From Thermoflexus hugenholtzii JAD2 (GTDB taxonomy: Bacteria > Chloroflexota > Anaerolineae > Thermoflexales > Thermoflexaceae), in assembly GCF_900187885.1 (NCBI RefSeq), contig NZ_FYEK01000066.1, positions 1 to 64,000 of the forward strand: a DNA stretch of 64,000 nucleotides, in the 5' to 3' direction. The position numbers and the translations under genes were made by a program. The notes beneath the pieces were generated by a model, which saw only the letters and a program-made list of their open reading frames with translations, was not told where the DNA came from and ran no database searches. Shown here in pieces: positions 1-9,574 of the stretch; the first letter of the stretch is position 1, and every line of letters starts with the position of its first letter.

Positions 1-60
1 ACCGTGCGCCCCACCACCCTGCCCGACCTGGAGCTCAGCGTGGATGACATCCTGGGATAG
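1..60 (+). CDS. 3' end of an unidentified protein (partial)
   Basis: An open frame runs from the first base and ends in TAG at 58-60, giving a 19-residue acidic tail that reads TVRPTTLPDLELSVDDILG. The codon usage fits the GC-rich neighbours, so this is probably the true C-terminus of a gene lying mostly outside the window. It converges on hutI. Nothing in the tail identifies a family. Confidence 0.5.
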   Translation, partial: TVRPTTLPDLELSVDDILG

Positions 61-105
61 GGGAACCGCGCTCCGGGAGCAGCCCACGCTGCAGCTCTTT
101 CTGGT

Positions 106-1428
106 TTACTTCTCCGGGATGCGGAGGACGCCGTCCTGCACCACCACGCGCCCGCGTTTGATCACCGTGTGGACCAGGCTGACGCCATACCGGTAGGCCA
201 GATGCCGGTAATCCGGTGCCTCCAGGATCACGAGGTCTGCCGCCTTCCCCGGCTCCAGGCTCCCGATCTCATGGCCCAGCCCGACGGCGCAGGCCGCGTT
301 GAGGGTGACGGCGGTCAGGGCCTCCGCCGGGCTGAGGCCCATATAGCGGGTCGCCAGGGCCATCATCATCGGCAACGATTCGCACCAAGAGGTCCCGGGG
401 TTGAGGTCTGTAGCCAGGGCCAGGGCGCCCCCGGCGTCGATCAGCCGACGAGCCGGGGCATACCGTGTGCTCCCCAGCCCGAAGGAAGTCCCCGGGAGCA
501 TCACCCCGATGGTCTCCGAGCGGGCCAGCTGCTCCAGGTGCTCCGGCGGCGTGCTCACCAGGTGATCGACGCTGACCGCTCTCAGGGCCACCGCCAGGGG
601 CACCGCTCCCAACGGGGGCTCGAACTCATCGGCGTGCACCTTGAGGCCGAACCCCAGGTCCTTCGCGGCCTCCAAGATGCGCCGGGTCTGCTCCGGATCG
701 AAGGCCCCTCGCTCGCAGAACACGTCACAGAACCAGGCCGCCCGCCCATCCTCCCAGGGCGGACACCAGAGCCCGTGGTGGGCAAACCGCCAGGCCGCGA
801 CGGTGGGGAGCATCTCCTCGATCAGCACGGCCACGTAGGCGGAGGGATCCTCCTGGTATTCCGCCGGTATGGCATGGGCTCCCATGAACGTGGGCACCAG
901 ATCCAGAGGATGCGCCGCGTTCAATCGATGAAGGAGGTCCAGCAGACGACGCTCGGTTTCCCACTCCAGGCCGTATCCGGTCTTCGCCTCCGCGGTGGTT
1001 GTGCCGTGGAGCAGCATCCGGTCCATCCGGGCGCGGGTCTCCGCCATCAGCTGCTCGGGGGAGGCGGCCCGCGTGGCCCGCACGGTGGCGAGGATCCCTC
1101 CTCCCGCCTGCAGGATCTCCAGGTAGGTGGCCCCTTTCAGGCGCTGCTCGAACTCCGCGGCCCGATCCCCCGCCCAGATGAGGTGGGTATGGGGATCAAC
1201 GAGGCCCGGGACCACCGCCCGGCCCCGGGCCTCGAGGATCTCCGCGGCCTCGGTGATCTGGGCCTCGATCTCCCGGGTGGGCCCCACCGCCACGATGCGG
1301 CCTTCCCGGATGGCCACAGCGCCGTCGGGGATCACGGTGAGGAGCCCCATGGCCGCCCCGCGCAGGGGCCCGCGCCCCCGCGGGGTGACCACCTGGGCAG
1401 CGTGACGGATCAACAGATCAACATTCAC
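106..1428 (-). CDS. hutI: Imidazolonepropionase (HutI)
   Basis: Hydrolyses 4-imidazolone-5-propanoate to N-formimino-L-glutamate, the third step of histidine degradation, in the cytosol. An amidohydrolase fold is shown by the metal motif HTH in VDPHTHLIWAG (about residue 80), KTGYGLEW in the middle, HADEFEPP (metal/substrate His) and the late ATDLNPGTS (metal Asp). About 440 residues with the chosen GTG start, slightly longer than the usual 400-420. That GTG has AGGAGGGA upstream at good spacing. An in-frame ATG at 1467 would overlap the hutU stop but lacks a ribosome binding site. It lies 35 bp downstream of hutU and is surely co-transcribed with it. hutH and hutG are not in the window. Confidence 0.95.
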   Translation of the reverse strand: MNVDLLIRHAAQVVTPRGRGPLRGAAMGLLTVIPDGAVAIREGRIVAVGPTREIEAQITEAAEILEARGRAVVPGLVDPHTHLIWAGDRAAEFEQRLKGATYLEILQAGGGILATVRATRAASPEQLMAETRARMDRMLLHGTTTAEAKTGYGLEWETERRLLDLLHRLNAAHPLDLVPTFMGAHAIPAEYQEDPSAYVAVLIEEMLPTVAAWRFAHHGLWCPPWEDGRAAWFCDVFCERGAFDPEQTRRILEAAKDLGFGLKVHADEFEPPLGAVPLAVALRAVSVDHLVSTPPEHLEQLARSETIGVMLPGTSFGLGSTRYAPARRLIDAGGALALATDLNPGTSWCESLPMMMALATRYMGLSPAEALTAVTLNAACAVGLGHEIGSLEPGKAADLVILEAPDYRHLAYRYGVSLVHTVIKRGRVVVQDGVLRIPEK

Positions 1429-1463
1429 GGGATCCCTCCTCGACGAAGTACGGTCGCGCCGAC

Positions 1464-3125
1464 TCATTTCAGCATCGGCATCTTGATCCCATGCCGGCGG
1501 GCGACTTCGATGGCTTTCTCGTAGCCGGCGTCCGCGTGGCGCACCACCCCCAGGCCCGGATCCGTTCGCAGCACCCGCTCCAGGCGCCACTCTGCCTCCT
1601 TTGTGCCGTCGGCCACCACCACCATCCCCGCGTGCTGGCTGTAGCCGATGCCGACGCCGCCGCCGTGGTGGAAGGCCACCCACGTGGCGCCGGCCACGGC
1701 GTTGAGCAGGGCATTGAGGATCGGCCAGTCGCTGATGGCGTCCGAGCCGTCCTTCATCCCCTCGGTCTCCCGATTGGGGCTGGCCACCGAGCCCGCGTCC
1801 AGGTGATCCCGCCCGATGACGATCGGCGCGCTCAGCTCCCCTTTACGCACCAGCTCGTTGAAGTAGAGCCCGGCCCGGTCGCGCTCCCCGTAGCCCAGCC
1901 AGCAGATCCGGGCAGGCAGCCCCTGGAACCGCACCCGCTTCTGCGCCATGGTGATCCAGCGGCGCAGGCTTTCGTTCTCGGGGAACAGCTCCAGGATGGC
2001 CTGATCCGTCCGATAGATGTCCTCGGCGTCCCCGGAGAGGGCGACCCAGCGGAAGGGACCCTTCCCCTCGCAGAACAGCGGCCGGATGTAAGCCTGCACG
2101 AACCCCGGATAGGCGAAGGCGTCCTTCACCCCCATCTCGTAAGCCTGCTGGCGCAGGTTGTTGCCGTAATCGAACACCACCGCCCCCGCCCGATGGAAGG
2201 CGAGCATGGCCTCCACGTGGACCGCCATGCTCTCCCTGGCCCGCCGGACGTAGGTTTGGGGATCTTTCGCCCGCAGCTCCTCTGCCTCCCACACGGAGAG
2301 CCCACGGGGGACATACATCAATGGATCGTGGGCGGGAGTCTGATCGGTCACCACGTCCGGGATGATGCCCCGGCGGGCAAGCTCGGGGAAGACCTCAGCG
2401 GCGTTGCCCAACAACCCAATGGAACGGGCCTGCCCCGCCTTCCGGTAGCGTTCCACCCGCCGCAGGGCCTCCTCCAGATCCTCCACGATCTCATCGAGGA
2501 ACCCGTGCTCCAGGCGCCGCCGCGCCCGACGCGGGTCCACCTCCACGATCAGGCCCACCCCTTCGTTCATCGTGATGGCCAGGGGCTGGGCGCCGCCCAT
2601 CTCCCCCAAGCCCGCCGTCAACACCCACCTCCCCTTAAGGCTGCCCCCGAAATGAGTCCGGGCGCAGGCCGCCAGCGTCTCATAGGTCCCCTGGAGGATC
2701 CCCTGGGTGCCGATGTAGATCCAGGCCCCGGCCGTCATCTGGCCGAACATGATCAGGCCCTTGCGCTCCAGCTCGTCGAAGACCTCCCAGGTGGCCCAGT
2801 GGGGGACCAAGTTGCTGTTGGCGATCAGGACGCGGGGGGCCAGCTCGTGGGTGCGGAAGATGGCGACCGGCTTGCCGGACTGCACCAGAAGGGTTTCGTC
2901 GGGCTCCAGATTGCGGAGGGCTTCCAGGATGGCGTAGAAGCATTCCCAGTTGCGGGCGGCCTTGCCGCGGCCGCCGTAGACGATCAGGTTCGCCGGATCA
3001 GCGGCCACCTCCGGATCCAGGTTGTTCTGGATCATCCGGTAGGCCGCTTCGATCTGCCAGTTCTTGCAGGTTAACGTGCTTCCCCGGGGCGCACGGATCA
3101 CCGGGGCCGTCCCGCTCGCAGACAT
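1464..3125 (-). CDS. hutU: Urocanate hydratase (HutU)
   Basis: Converts urocanate to imidazolonepropionate with tightly bound NAD+, feeding HutI directly downstream. The 553-residue length is typical of the family. Recognisable segments are the N-terminal [17 protein letters not shown] and [16 protein letters not shown], the glycine-rich NAD site in [14 protein letters not shown] (about residue 170), the catalytic-region Cys in [18 protein letters not shown], and the C-terminal [16 protein letters not shown]. The ATG at 3125 follows AGGAGGTCCCC, which decides against the longer frame opening at 3185. Likely first gene of a hutU-hutI operon. Confidence 0.96.
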   Translation of the reverse strand: MSASGTAPVIRAPRGSTLTCKNWQIEAAYRMIQNNLDPEVAADPANLIVYGGRGKAARNWECFYAILEALRNLEPDETLLVQSGKPVAIFRTHELAPRVLIANSNLVPHWATWEVFDELERKGLIMFGQMTAGAWIYIGTQGILQGTYETLAACARTHFGGSLKGRWVLTAGLGEMGGAQPLAITMNEGVGLIVEVDPRRARRRLEHGFLDEIVEDLEEALRRVERYRKAGQARSIGLLGNAAEVFPELARRGIIPDVVTDQTPAHDPLMYVPRGLSVWEAEELRAKDPQTYVRRARESMAVHVEAMLAFHRAGAVVFDYGNNLRQQAYEMGVKDAFAYPGFVQAYIRPLFCEGKGPFRWVALSGDAEDIYRTDQAILELFPENESLRRWITMAQKRVRFQGLPARICWLGYGERDRAGLYFNELVRKGELSAPIVIGRDHLDAGSVASPNRETEGMKDGSDAISDWPILNALLNAVAGATWVAFHHGGGVGIGYSQHAGMVVVADGTKEAEWRLERVLRTDPGLGVVRHADAGYEKAIEVARRHGIKMPMLK

Positions 3126-3221
3126 GGGGACCTCCTGACTCAGGCTGGCACCTCCTGGTGTAGCGCAGATGCGTGGATCCGGCAACCGGGGGCCCGGCTG
3201 CGAACGGCCCAGGGATTAAGA

Positions 3222-3233
3222 CCTGTTAACAGG
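3222..3233. promoter_or_regulatory. 12-bp perfect palindrome in the hutU / secreted-protein divergent gap
   Basis: CCTGTTAACAGG is a perfect 12-bp palindrome in the roughly 200-bp gap between hutU (minus) and the secreted-protein gene (plus). Its position is suitable for an operator of a dimeric repressor such as a GntR/HutC-type factor, but no such regulator is in the window. Chance occurrence is possible. No convincing -35/-10 pair was found around it. Confidence 0.3.
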
Positions 3234-3329
3234 CTCATAATCCGTGGATAACGGTGGGCGGGTAGGATGTCGATGGACAACCGGGACTCCTATGGAGCCC
3301 AAACCATGCGCAACCGGAGGTGTGATCCC

Positions 3330-3902
3330 ATGAGCAAGCGATGGCTGTTCGTCCCGCTTTTCCTGCTGGCCCTGCTGGTCGGGGCGCTGGGGTTCGGGAT
3401 CGTCGGGCGGGCGCAGGCGGCCCGCGCCGCCGCCCCCCTGAGCGGATTCGTCGGCCACCCCGGCGGCTGGTTCGGCCGGGGCCTCTGCGGGCAGGCCGGG
3501 CTGGAGGCCGCCGCCAAAGCCCTCAACATGACCCCTGAGGAGCTCTCCACCCAGCTCTGGGGTGGCCGCACCCTGGCCGAGCTCGCGGATAAAGCCGGCG
3601 TGGACCTCCAGAAGGTCCGCGATGCGGTGAACCAGGCGTGCGTGCAGGCCATCCGTGACGCCATCGAGCAGGCCGTCCGGGACGGCCGCCTGACCCGCGA
3701 GCAGGCGGACTGGCTGCTGCAGGGGCTGGATCGCGGCTACTGGGGCCCGGGCGCCGGATGGTGGGGCTTCCGCGGCTTCTGGGGCTTCCGGGGCCGCGGC
3801 GGGTGGTGGTGGGCTCCGAAAGGGCCGGCCACGCCCACTCCCGCGCCGGGCGGCACCGGCTTCTCCCGACCGCGCTTCGGGATCCTGGGCCGCTCCGCCT
3901 GA
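3330..3902 (+). CDS. Secreted helical protein with Gly/Trp/Phe-rich tail (unknown function)
   Basis: A 190-residue protein that I do not recognise. The first 30 residues are a clear export signal: MSKRW, a Leu/Val core and an AQA-type cleavage site. The middle is a helical region (GLEAAAKALNMTPEELSTQLW, GRTLAELADKAGVDLQKV, then IRDAIEQAVRDGRLTREQAD), a pattern common in small exported Gram-positive and Chloroflexota proteins. The C-terminal 60 residues are dominated by Gly, Trp, Phe, Pro and Arg (GWWGFRGFWGFRGRGGWWW). The start is chosen because GGAGGTG precedes this ATG; upstream in-frame ATGs lack one. It is followed by a strong terminator, so it is monocistronic. Confidence 0.75.
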   Translation: MSKRWLFVPLFLLALLVGALGFGIVGRAQAARAAAPLSGFVGHPGGWFGRGLCGQAGLEAAAKALNMTPEELSTQLWGGRTLAELADKAGVDLQKVRDAVNQACVQAIRDAIEQAVRDGRLTREQADWLLQGLDRGYWGPGAGWWGFRGFWGFRGRGGWWWAPKGPATPTPAPGGTGFSRPRFGILGRSA

Positions 3903-3927
3903 GGATCTCGTGCGTCGATCCCACCCC

Positions 3928-3966
3928 GGAGGGGATGCGCCGGCCGCATCCCCTCCACGCTTTTTT
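3928..3966 (+). terminator. Intrinsic terminator of the secreted-protein gene
   Basis: A perfect 12-bp stem (GGAGGGGATGCG at 3928-3939 with its complement at 3945-3956) encloses a 5-nt loop and is followed by six T residues at 3961-3966. This ends the transcript of the preceding gene just ahead of the HtrA gene. Confidence 0.9.
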
Positions 3967-4002
3967 CAGGGACTCCATTGACCAACCGGACAGGAGGGCA
4001 GG

Positions 4003-5169
4003 ATGAGGTTTCCGAAATGGCTTCGATGGGCTGGTATGGGGTTTCTGAGCCTGCTGGTCGCCTGTCAGGGGATGCGATCCGCCGCTCCAGCGCCCGGTCC
4101 CGCCCTTTCGACCTCCATCCCGCCCACCCCGGGGATCGCTGCGCCGGTGCCTGTGGCCCTGGCCGCCGGAGCCGGGGAGGCCGTCGCCGCCCTGGAGCAG
4201 CAGCTGAAGGCGATCTATCAACAGGTGAACCCTTCGGTAGTCCACATCCGCGTTCGAAGCGGCCAGGGCGCCCTCCGGGAGGAAAGCACCGGTTCGGGCT
4301 TCGTCTACGATCGAGATGGACACATCGTCACCAACCATCACGTGGTGGAAGGCGGGGGGACCGTCATCGTCACCTTCGCAGATGGGACGGAGGTCCTTGC
4401 CCGGGTGATCGGCACGGACCCGGACAGCGATCTGGCGGTGCTTCAGGTGGAGGTGCCGTCGGAGCGGCTTCATCCCGTGGCCTTGGGGGATTCGGGGGCT
4501 GTGCACCCGGGGCAGCTGGCCATCGCTATCGGTAACCCCTTCGGGCTGGAGGGGACGATGACCGTGGGGATTGTCAGCGCCGTCGGTCGGGTCATCCGGC
4601 CGGGATCCCGCGTGTTCAGCATCCCGAATATGATCCAGACCGACGCGCCGATCAACCCGGGGAACTCCGGCGGCCCGCTGCTGGACAGCCAGGGCCGGGT
4701 GATCGGCGTGAACACGATGATCTTCTCCCAGACAGGGGTCTCCTCGGGGGTGGGCTTCGCCATCCCGGTGAACACGGTGCGGCGCATCGTCCCGGAGCTG
4801 ATCGCCCGGGGCCGTTATGAGCATCCCTGGCTGGGGATCTCCGGCTATTCGGTGACGCCGCTGGTGGCGAAGGAGCTGGGGCTGCCGGCCGAGCGGGGGG
4901 CCCTTATCCTGGAGGTGGACCCCCGAGGCCCTGCAGCCCGGGCTGGCCTGCGCGGGGGGAGCCGCCCGATCCCCGTCCTCGGGGAATCCATTCCCGCCGG
5001 AGGCGACCTCATCGTCGCCATCGACGGCCGCCCCATCTCCAGCATGGAGGATCTCATCGCCGAACTGGAGGAACATTACCGGCCCGGGGATGAGATCACC
5101 CTCTCCATCCTGCGGGACGGCCAGACGCGCGAGGTTCGGGTCCGCCTTGCCCCGCGGCCTTCCTCATGA
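4003..5169 (+). CDS. HtrA/DegP-like serine protease, lipoprotein, with PDZ domain
   Basis: An extracytoplasmic quality-control protease of 388 residues. The N-terminus has a lipoprotein signal with lipobox LLVAC (Cys21), so it should be membrane-anchored on the outer face. The trypsin-like domain (about 70-270) carries the triad His113 in VTNHHVVE, Asp143 in DSDLAVL and Ser222 in NPGNSGGPLL. A single PDZ domain follows (about 275-385, with GPAARAGL and DLIVAIDGRPI). The ATG has GGAGGGCAGG upstream. Pro-rich linker residues 30-55 separate the anchor from the protease. It stands alone between two terminator-like hairpins. Confidence 0.94.
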   Translation: MRFPKWLRWAGMGFLSLLVACQGMRSAAPAPGPALSTSIPPTPGIAAPVPVALAAGAGEAVAALEQQLKAIYQQVNPSVVHIRVRSGQGALREESTGSGFVYDRDGHIVTNHHVVEGGGTVIVTFADGTEVLARVIGTDPDSDLAVLQVEVPSERLHPVALGDSGAVHPGQLAIAIGNPFGLEGTMTVGIVSAVGRVIRPGSRVFSIPNMIQTDAPINPGNSGGPLLDSQGRVIGVNTMIFSQTGVSSGVGFAIPVNTVRRIVPELIARGRYEHPWLGISGYSVTPLVAKELGLPAERGALILEVDPRGPAARAGLRGGSRPIPVLGESIPAGGDLIVAIDGRPISSMEDLIAELEEHYRPGDEITLSILRDGQTREVRVRLAPRPSS

Positions 5170-5189
5170 CCCTTCCGGAAGACACAGGC

Positions 5190-5214
5190 GGGGAGGGCAT
5201 CATCGGCCCTCCCC
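5190..5214. terminator. GC-rich hairpin between convergent genes
   Basis: A 9-bp stem (GGGGAGGGC at 5190-5198 pairing with 5206-5214) lies between the HtrA stop and the convergent DUF4282 gene. Neither flank has a U-rich tract, so it may be a weak bidirectional terminator or only an mRNA-end stabiliser. Confidence 0.35.
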
Positions 5215-5231
5215 GTCGGCCCGAGGATCGC

Positions 5232-5552
5232 TTACGCCCCGGTTGGGCGCTGGCGCTCCAGCAGCTCCTTGATGTCCGTCAGGGTCTCGCTGATCCGGAA
5301 GGTCACGATGAGCAGCTCCGCGTAGATTCTGGAGAGCAGGATCCCCAGGAGGACCACCAGGGGGCTTAGGCAGAGGGCGCCCAGGATCGCCCCGGCTCCA
5401 TCCCGACGGCCGGCGATCCCCGCTCCGGTGATCCCGCCGAACAGGATGGCGCAGCCCGCCAAGATGCTGATGGCGACACCGATCCAGAACAGCGCCTGGA
5501 TGAGATAGGGCGTGATCATCCGGCGGAAGGTGAGGAAGTCTTCCCAGTTCAT
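5232..5552 (-). CDS. Small membrane protein, DUF4282-like
   Basis: A 106-residue protein with two long hydrophobic segments (about 20-45 and 60-85) and the opening MNWEDFLTFRRMITPYLIQALFW, which matches the DUF4282 pattern as I know it. The C-terminus is a hydrophilic helix (ETLTDIKELLERQ). The ATG is set by GGAGGTCCTCT just upstream, seven codons inside the longest open frame. It is divergent from the next small membrane-protein gene and shares an 79-bp gap with it. Function unknown. Confidence 0.75.
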   Translation of the reverse strand: MNWEDFLTFRRMITPYLIQALFWIGVAISILAGCAILFGGITGAGIAGRRDGAGAILGALCLSPLVVLLGILLSRIYAELLIVTFRISETLTDIKELLERQRPTGA

Positions 5553-5581
5553 AGAGGACCTCCATCGTCTCAAGGATCGTC

Positions 5582-5610
5582 TTGTCCCCCGAACGATTCG
5601 ACATTATACT
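5582..5610 (+). promoter_or_regulatory. Sigma-70-type promoter of the DUF4190-like gene
   Basis: TTGTCC at 5582-5587 and TATACT at 5605-5610 are separated by 17 bp, a good vegetative promoter. Transcription would start around 5616, close to the start codon. A 6-bp hairpin (CCCCTT/AAGGGG, 5612-5626) overlaps the purine-rich ribosome binding site and could limit translation. Confidence 0.6.
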
Positions 5611-5631
5611 GCCCCTTAAAAAGGGGGAACA

Positions 5632-5967
5632 ATGGAAGCGCCTGCGATTCCTCCTTCTCCGGCGGCATCGAAAACCAGTGGGAAGGCGATCGCTAGCCTG
5701 ATCCTGAGCCTCCTTGGCCTGGTGGGCGTGCTCCCCCTCATCGGTTCCATCCTCGGGATCATCTTCGGCAACCAAGCGAAGGGGGAGATCGCCCGCAGCG
5801 GCGGGGACCTCACCGGCGAGGGGCTGGCCGAGGCCGGCGTGATCATCGGGTGGGTGGGGCTGGCCCTGAGCGTGATCGGGACGATCTGTGCCCTGCTGAT
5901 CCTGGGCAGCACCATCGGGCTGGGGTTCTGCTCTGCCCTTATAGGTGGGATCCTCACTTCCCGTTAA
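5632..5967 (+). CDS. Small membrane protein, DUF4190-like
   Basis: A 111-residue protein with a Pro/Ser/Ala-rich cytoplasmic N-terminus (about 1-17) and two membrane spans (about 19-45 and 70-105). The segment between them, GNQAKGEIARSGG followed by GEGLAEAGVIIGWVGLAL, is the hallmark of DUF4190 proteins. Family members are common in Actinobacteria and Chloroflexota, and their role is not known. AAGGGGGAACA precedes the ATG. It is transcribed divergently from the DUF4282-like gene and converges with the MFS gene 14 bp away. Confidence 0.8.
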   Translation: MEAPAIPPSPAASKTSGKAIASLILSLLGLVGVLPLIGSILGIIFGNQAKGEIARSGGDLTGEGLAEAGVIIGWVGLALSVIGTICALLILGSTIGLGFCSALIGGILTSR

Positions 5968-5981
5968 GATCCGAACCCTCT

Positions 5982-7297
5982 TTAAGGAAGCGATCGGATC
6001 TGCGGGTAGCGGCGGTGCGCCCAGAGCATGTAGCCCAGGCTGGCCGCGGCCCCCAGGGCCACGGCCGCCGGGGCGCCCAGGGCGCTGGCCATCAGGCCCG
6101 CCTGTAACCCGCCCAGCCGCATCATCATCTGGAAAGCCAGGGTATACACCCCCATCACCCGTCCCCGCACCGCGTCCTCCACGTTCACCTGGATCAGGGT
6201 GTTGGCCAGGGCGTTCTGCCAGACGAAGGCCATCCCGCTCAGGATCAGGAACGCCAGCGCCAGGGGGAAAGAACGGGAAAGGGAAAACCCCAGCAGCGCC
6301 AGCGGGAAGCCCAGGTTCCCCCAGGTGAGCATCCGCCCCCGGCGTCCCGTATCCCCATAGGCGGCGGCGAGCAGCGCCCCGGCCACCGCGCCGATCCCTA
6401 CCGCGCCCATCATCAGGCCGTAGGCCACCGCCTCCGGCTGCGCGCACGACAGAAGCACCTCGCCCCACCGGCTCTCGGCAACCCATCCGCAGAGGTGCCC
6501 GACCACCGGTGCCGCGCTGCCCCAGAGCGAGGTACGGGCGAATACGGGGAGGAGAACCGTGTAGGGCATGGAGAGGAAGGCAGATACTCCCACCATGCTC
6601 ACCAAGCCCCACAACGTGGCATCCGCTCGGATGCGAGCCAGCCCGGCCAGGGGATCCGAAGCGGAGCCCGCGCGGACGCGCCGGGCCGTTGAGCCGGGCA
6701 ATCGCATGGCCAGCAGGCCGGCGATCACCGCAAGGAACGAAACGCCGTTGAGGAAGAAGGCCATGGCCTCCCCCAGCGTGGCCACCACCAGACCGGCCAG
6801 GGAAGGGCCGATGATCCGCGCGAAGTTGAACAGGGAGGAGTTCAGGGCGATCGCGTTGCCCAGGTCCTCTTCCCCCACCATCTCCACCACGAAGGCCTGG
6901 CGGGCGGGCACGTCCAGCATCTGAAAGGCCGCCAGCAGCATGGCCATCCCCCACACGTGCCAGACCTGGACATAACCGCTCCAGGTGAGCCAGGCCAGCA
7001 GGAAGGCCTGGAACATCATCAGCGACTGGGTGATCAGGATGACCCAGCGCCGTGGGAAGCGATCGGCCAGGCTGCCGCCGAACAGCGCCAGGGGGAAGAG
7101 GGGCAGGATCGAAAGGCCGTTCATGATGCCCAGCCCGGCCGGCGACCCGGTGAGCCGGTAGACCAGCCAGTTCTGGGCGATGGTTTGCATCCAGGTCCCG
7201 CTGAGGGAGATCAGCTGGCCGATGAAATACAGCCGGTAGTTCCAGTGGCGGAGCGCCCGGAAAGGATGCCGGGCCCGACGGGTCGACATCGCCGGCC

Positions 7298-7301
<4 letters not shown>
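5982..7301 (-). CDS. MFS transporter, EntS/MFS_3-type exporter
   Basis: A 439-residue integral membrane protein with about 12 predicted spans. The opening FRALRHWNYRLYFIGQLISL and the loop motif GGSLADRFPRRWVI (about residue 70) are typical of the MFS_3 group, which includes enterobactin exporter EntS and many uncharacterised drug/metabolite exporters. No substrate can be inferred. Its start overlaps the galK stop in an ATGA arrangement, so the two are probably translated together. An alternative ATG lies four codons downstream. Confidence 0.85.
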
Positions 7302-8470
<1,169 letters not shown>

Positions 8471-8754
8471 GGCTTCCGCTCCGGAGAGATCGTGCAAAAC
8501 CCGCCAACCTCGAATTGTAGCCCGATTCCATCGATGGAAAGGATCGAGCAACTGATCGCAACGGAAGCCCCTTCTCTGTCTTCGAGGCAGCGAGGCCGCG
8601 GTGAAAGCAGGAGAGGCTTCAACCCTGAACCACCGACAACGGGCCTCCTGACGGAATGGAGGCCCCCGATCTCCGGCCAGGCACACCGCGCGGATGATCA
8701 ACCCGGTTGTCCTATAATGAATCCAGCAACCATCCTCCGGATCGGGAGGCTGCG
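8471..8754. promoter_or_regulatory. Divergent galK / hydrolase promoter region
   Basis: This 284-bp gap holds no gene. On the plus strand TATAAT at 8713-8718 is a likely -10 box for the hydrolase gene 37 bp further on; no good -35 is visible. On the minus strand GGCTACAAT gives a -10 candidate (TACAAT, complement of 8514-8519) for galK. No repeat or RNA structure was recognised. Confidence 0.45.
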
Positions 8755-9549
8755 ATGCCGTTCGCCACCGTTCAGGGCGTCCGTCTGGTGTATGACCTCC
8801 GTGGCCAGGGGGTTCCGGTCCTCTGGATCCATGGGTTCCCCCTGGGCCGCTGGCTCTGGGATCCGCAGGTCGAGGCCCTGAGGGATGTGGCCCGGTCCAT
8901 CGCCGTGGATCTACGCGGGTTCGGGGGAAGCAGCACTCCGGAAGGCCCTTACACCATGGAAACCTACGCGGAGGATCTGCGCGGGCTGCTGGACCTCCTG
9001 GGGATCGATCGGGTGGTCCTGGCCGGGCTCTCCATGGGCGGATACGTCTCCTTTGCCTTTTACGCCGCCTACCCCGAGCGGGTTCGCGGGCTCATCCTGG
9101 CGGATACCCGACATCAGGCGGACACACCGGAGGCCCGGGCGAACCGTTACGCGCTGATCGAACGGATCCGCCAGGAGGGGACAGCCGCCGCGGTGGAGGC
9201 CTTCCTCCCCCGTCTGCTGGGGGCCACCACCCGACGGGAGCATCCGGAGCGGGTGGAGATGCTGCGGCGCAAGATGATGACCAACCCAGCCGCCGGGCTC
9301 ATCGGCGCCCTCCAGGCCATGGCCGAACGCCCGGATCGAACGGAGCTCCTCCCCCGGATCCAGGTCCCCACCCTGGTGATCGTCGGCGAGGAGGATGAGG
9401 TGACCCCGCCTGAGGTGGCCCGCCAGATGGCGGAGGCCATCCCCCACGCCCGGCTCGTGGTGCTCCCCTCGGCCGGCCACCTCGCGAACGTCGAGGCCCC
9501 CGAAGCCTTCAACGAGGCTGTGCGGACATTCCTGGGCCAACTCCCGTGA
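8755..9549 (+). CDS. Alpha/beta hydrolase
   Basis: A 264-residue cytosolic alpha/beta-hydrolase. The nucleophile elbow is GLSMGG (Ser about 94), the acid is probably the Asp in GEEDEVTPPEVA (about 222), and the base is His in AGHLANVEAPEAF (about 244). The oxyanion segment WIHGFPLGRWLWDPQ is near the N-terminus. Overall it looks like 3-oxoadipate enol-lactonase or esterase relatives, but the substrate cannot be told from sequence. The ATG follows GGGAGGCTGCG. The gene ends 25 bp before tilS and may be co-transcribed with it. Confidence 0.85.
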   Translation: MPFATVQGVRLVYDLRGQGVPVLWIHGFPLGRWLWDPQVEALRDVARSIAVDLRGFGGSSTPEGPYTMETYAEDLRGLLDLLGIDRVVLAGLSMGGYVSFAFYAAYPERVRGLILADTRHQADTPEARANRYALIERIRQEGTAAAVEAFLPRLLGATTRREHPERVEMLRRKMMTNPAAGLIGALQAMAERPDRTELLPRIQVPTLVIVGEEDEVTPPEVARQMAEAIPHARLVVLPSAGHLANVEAPEAFNEAVRTFLGQLP

Positions 9550-9574
9550 GGGCCGCACGGCCTGCCTGGGGGCG

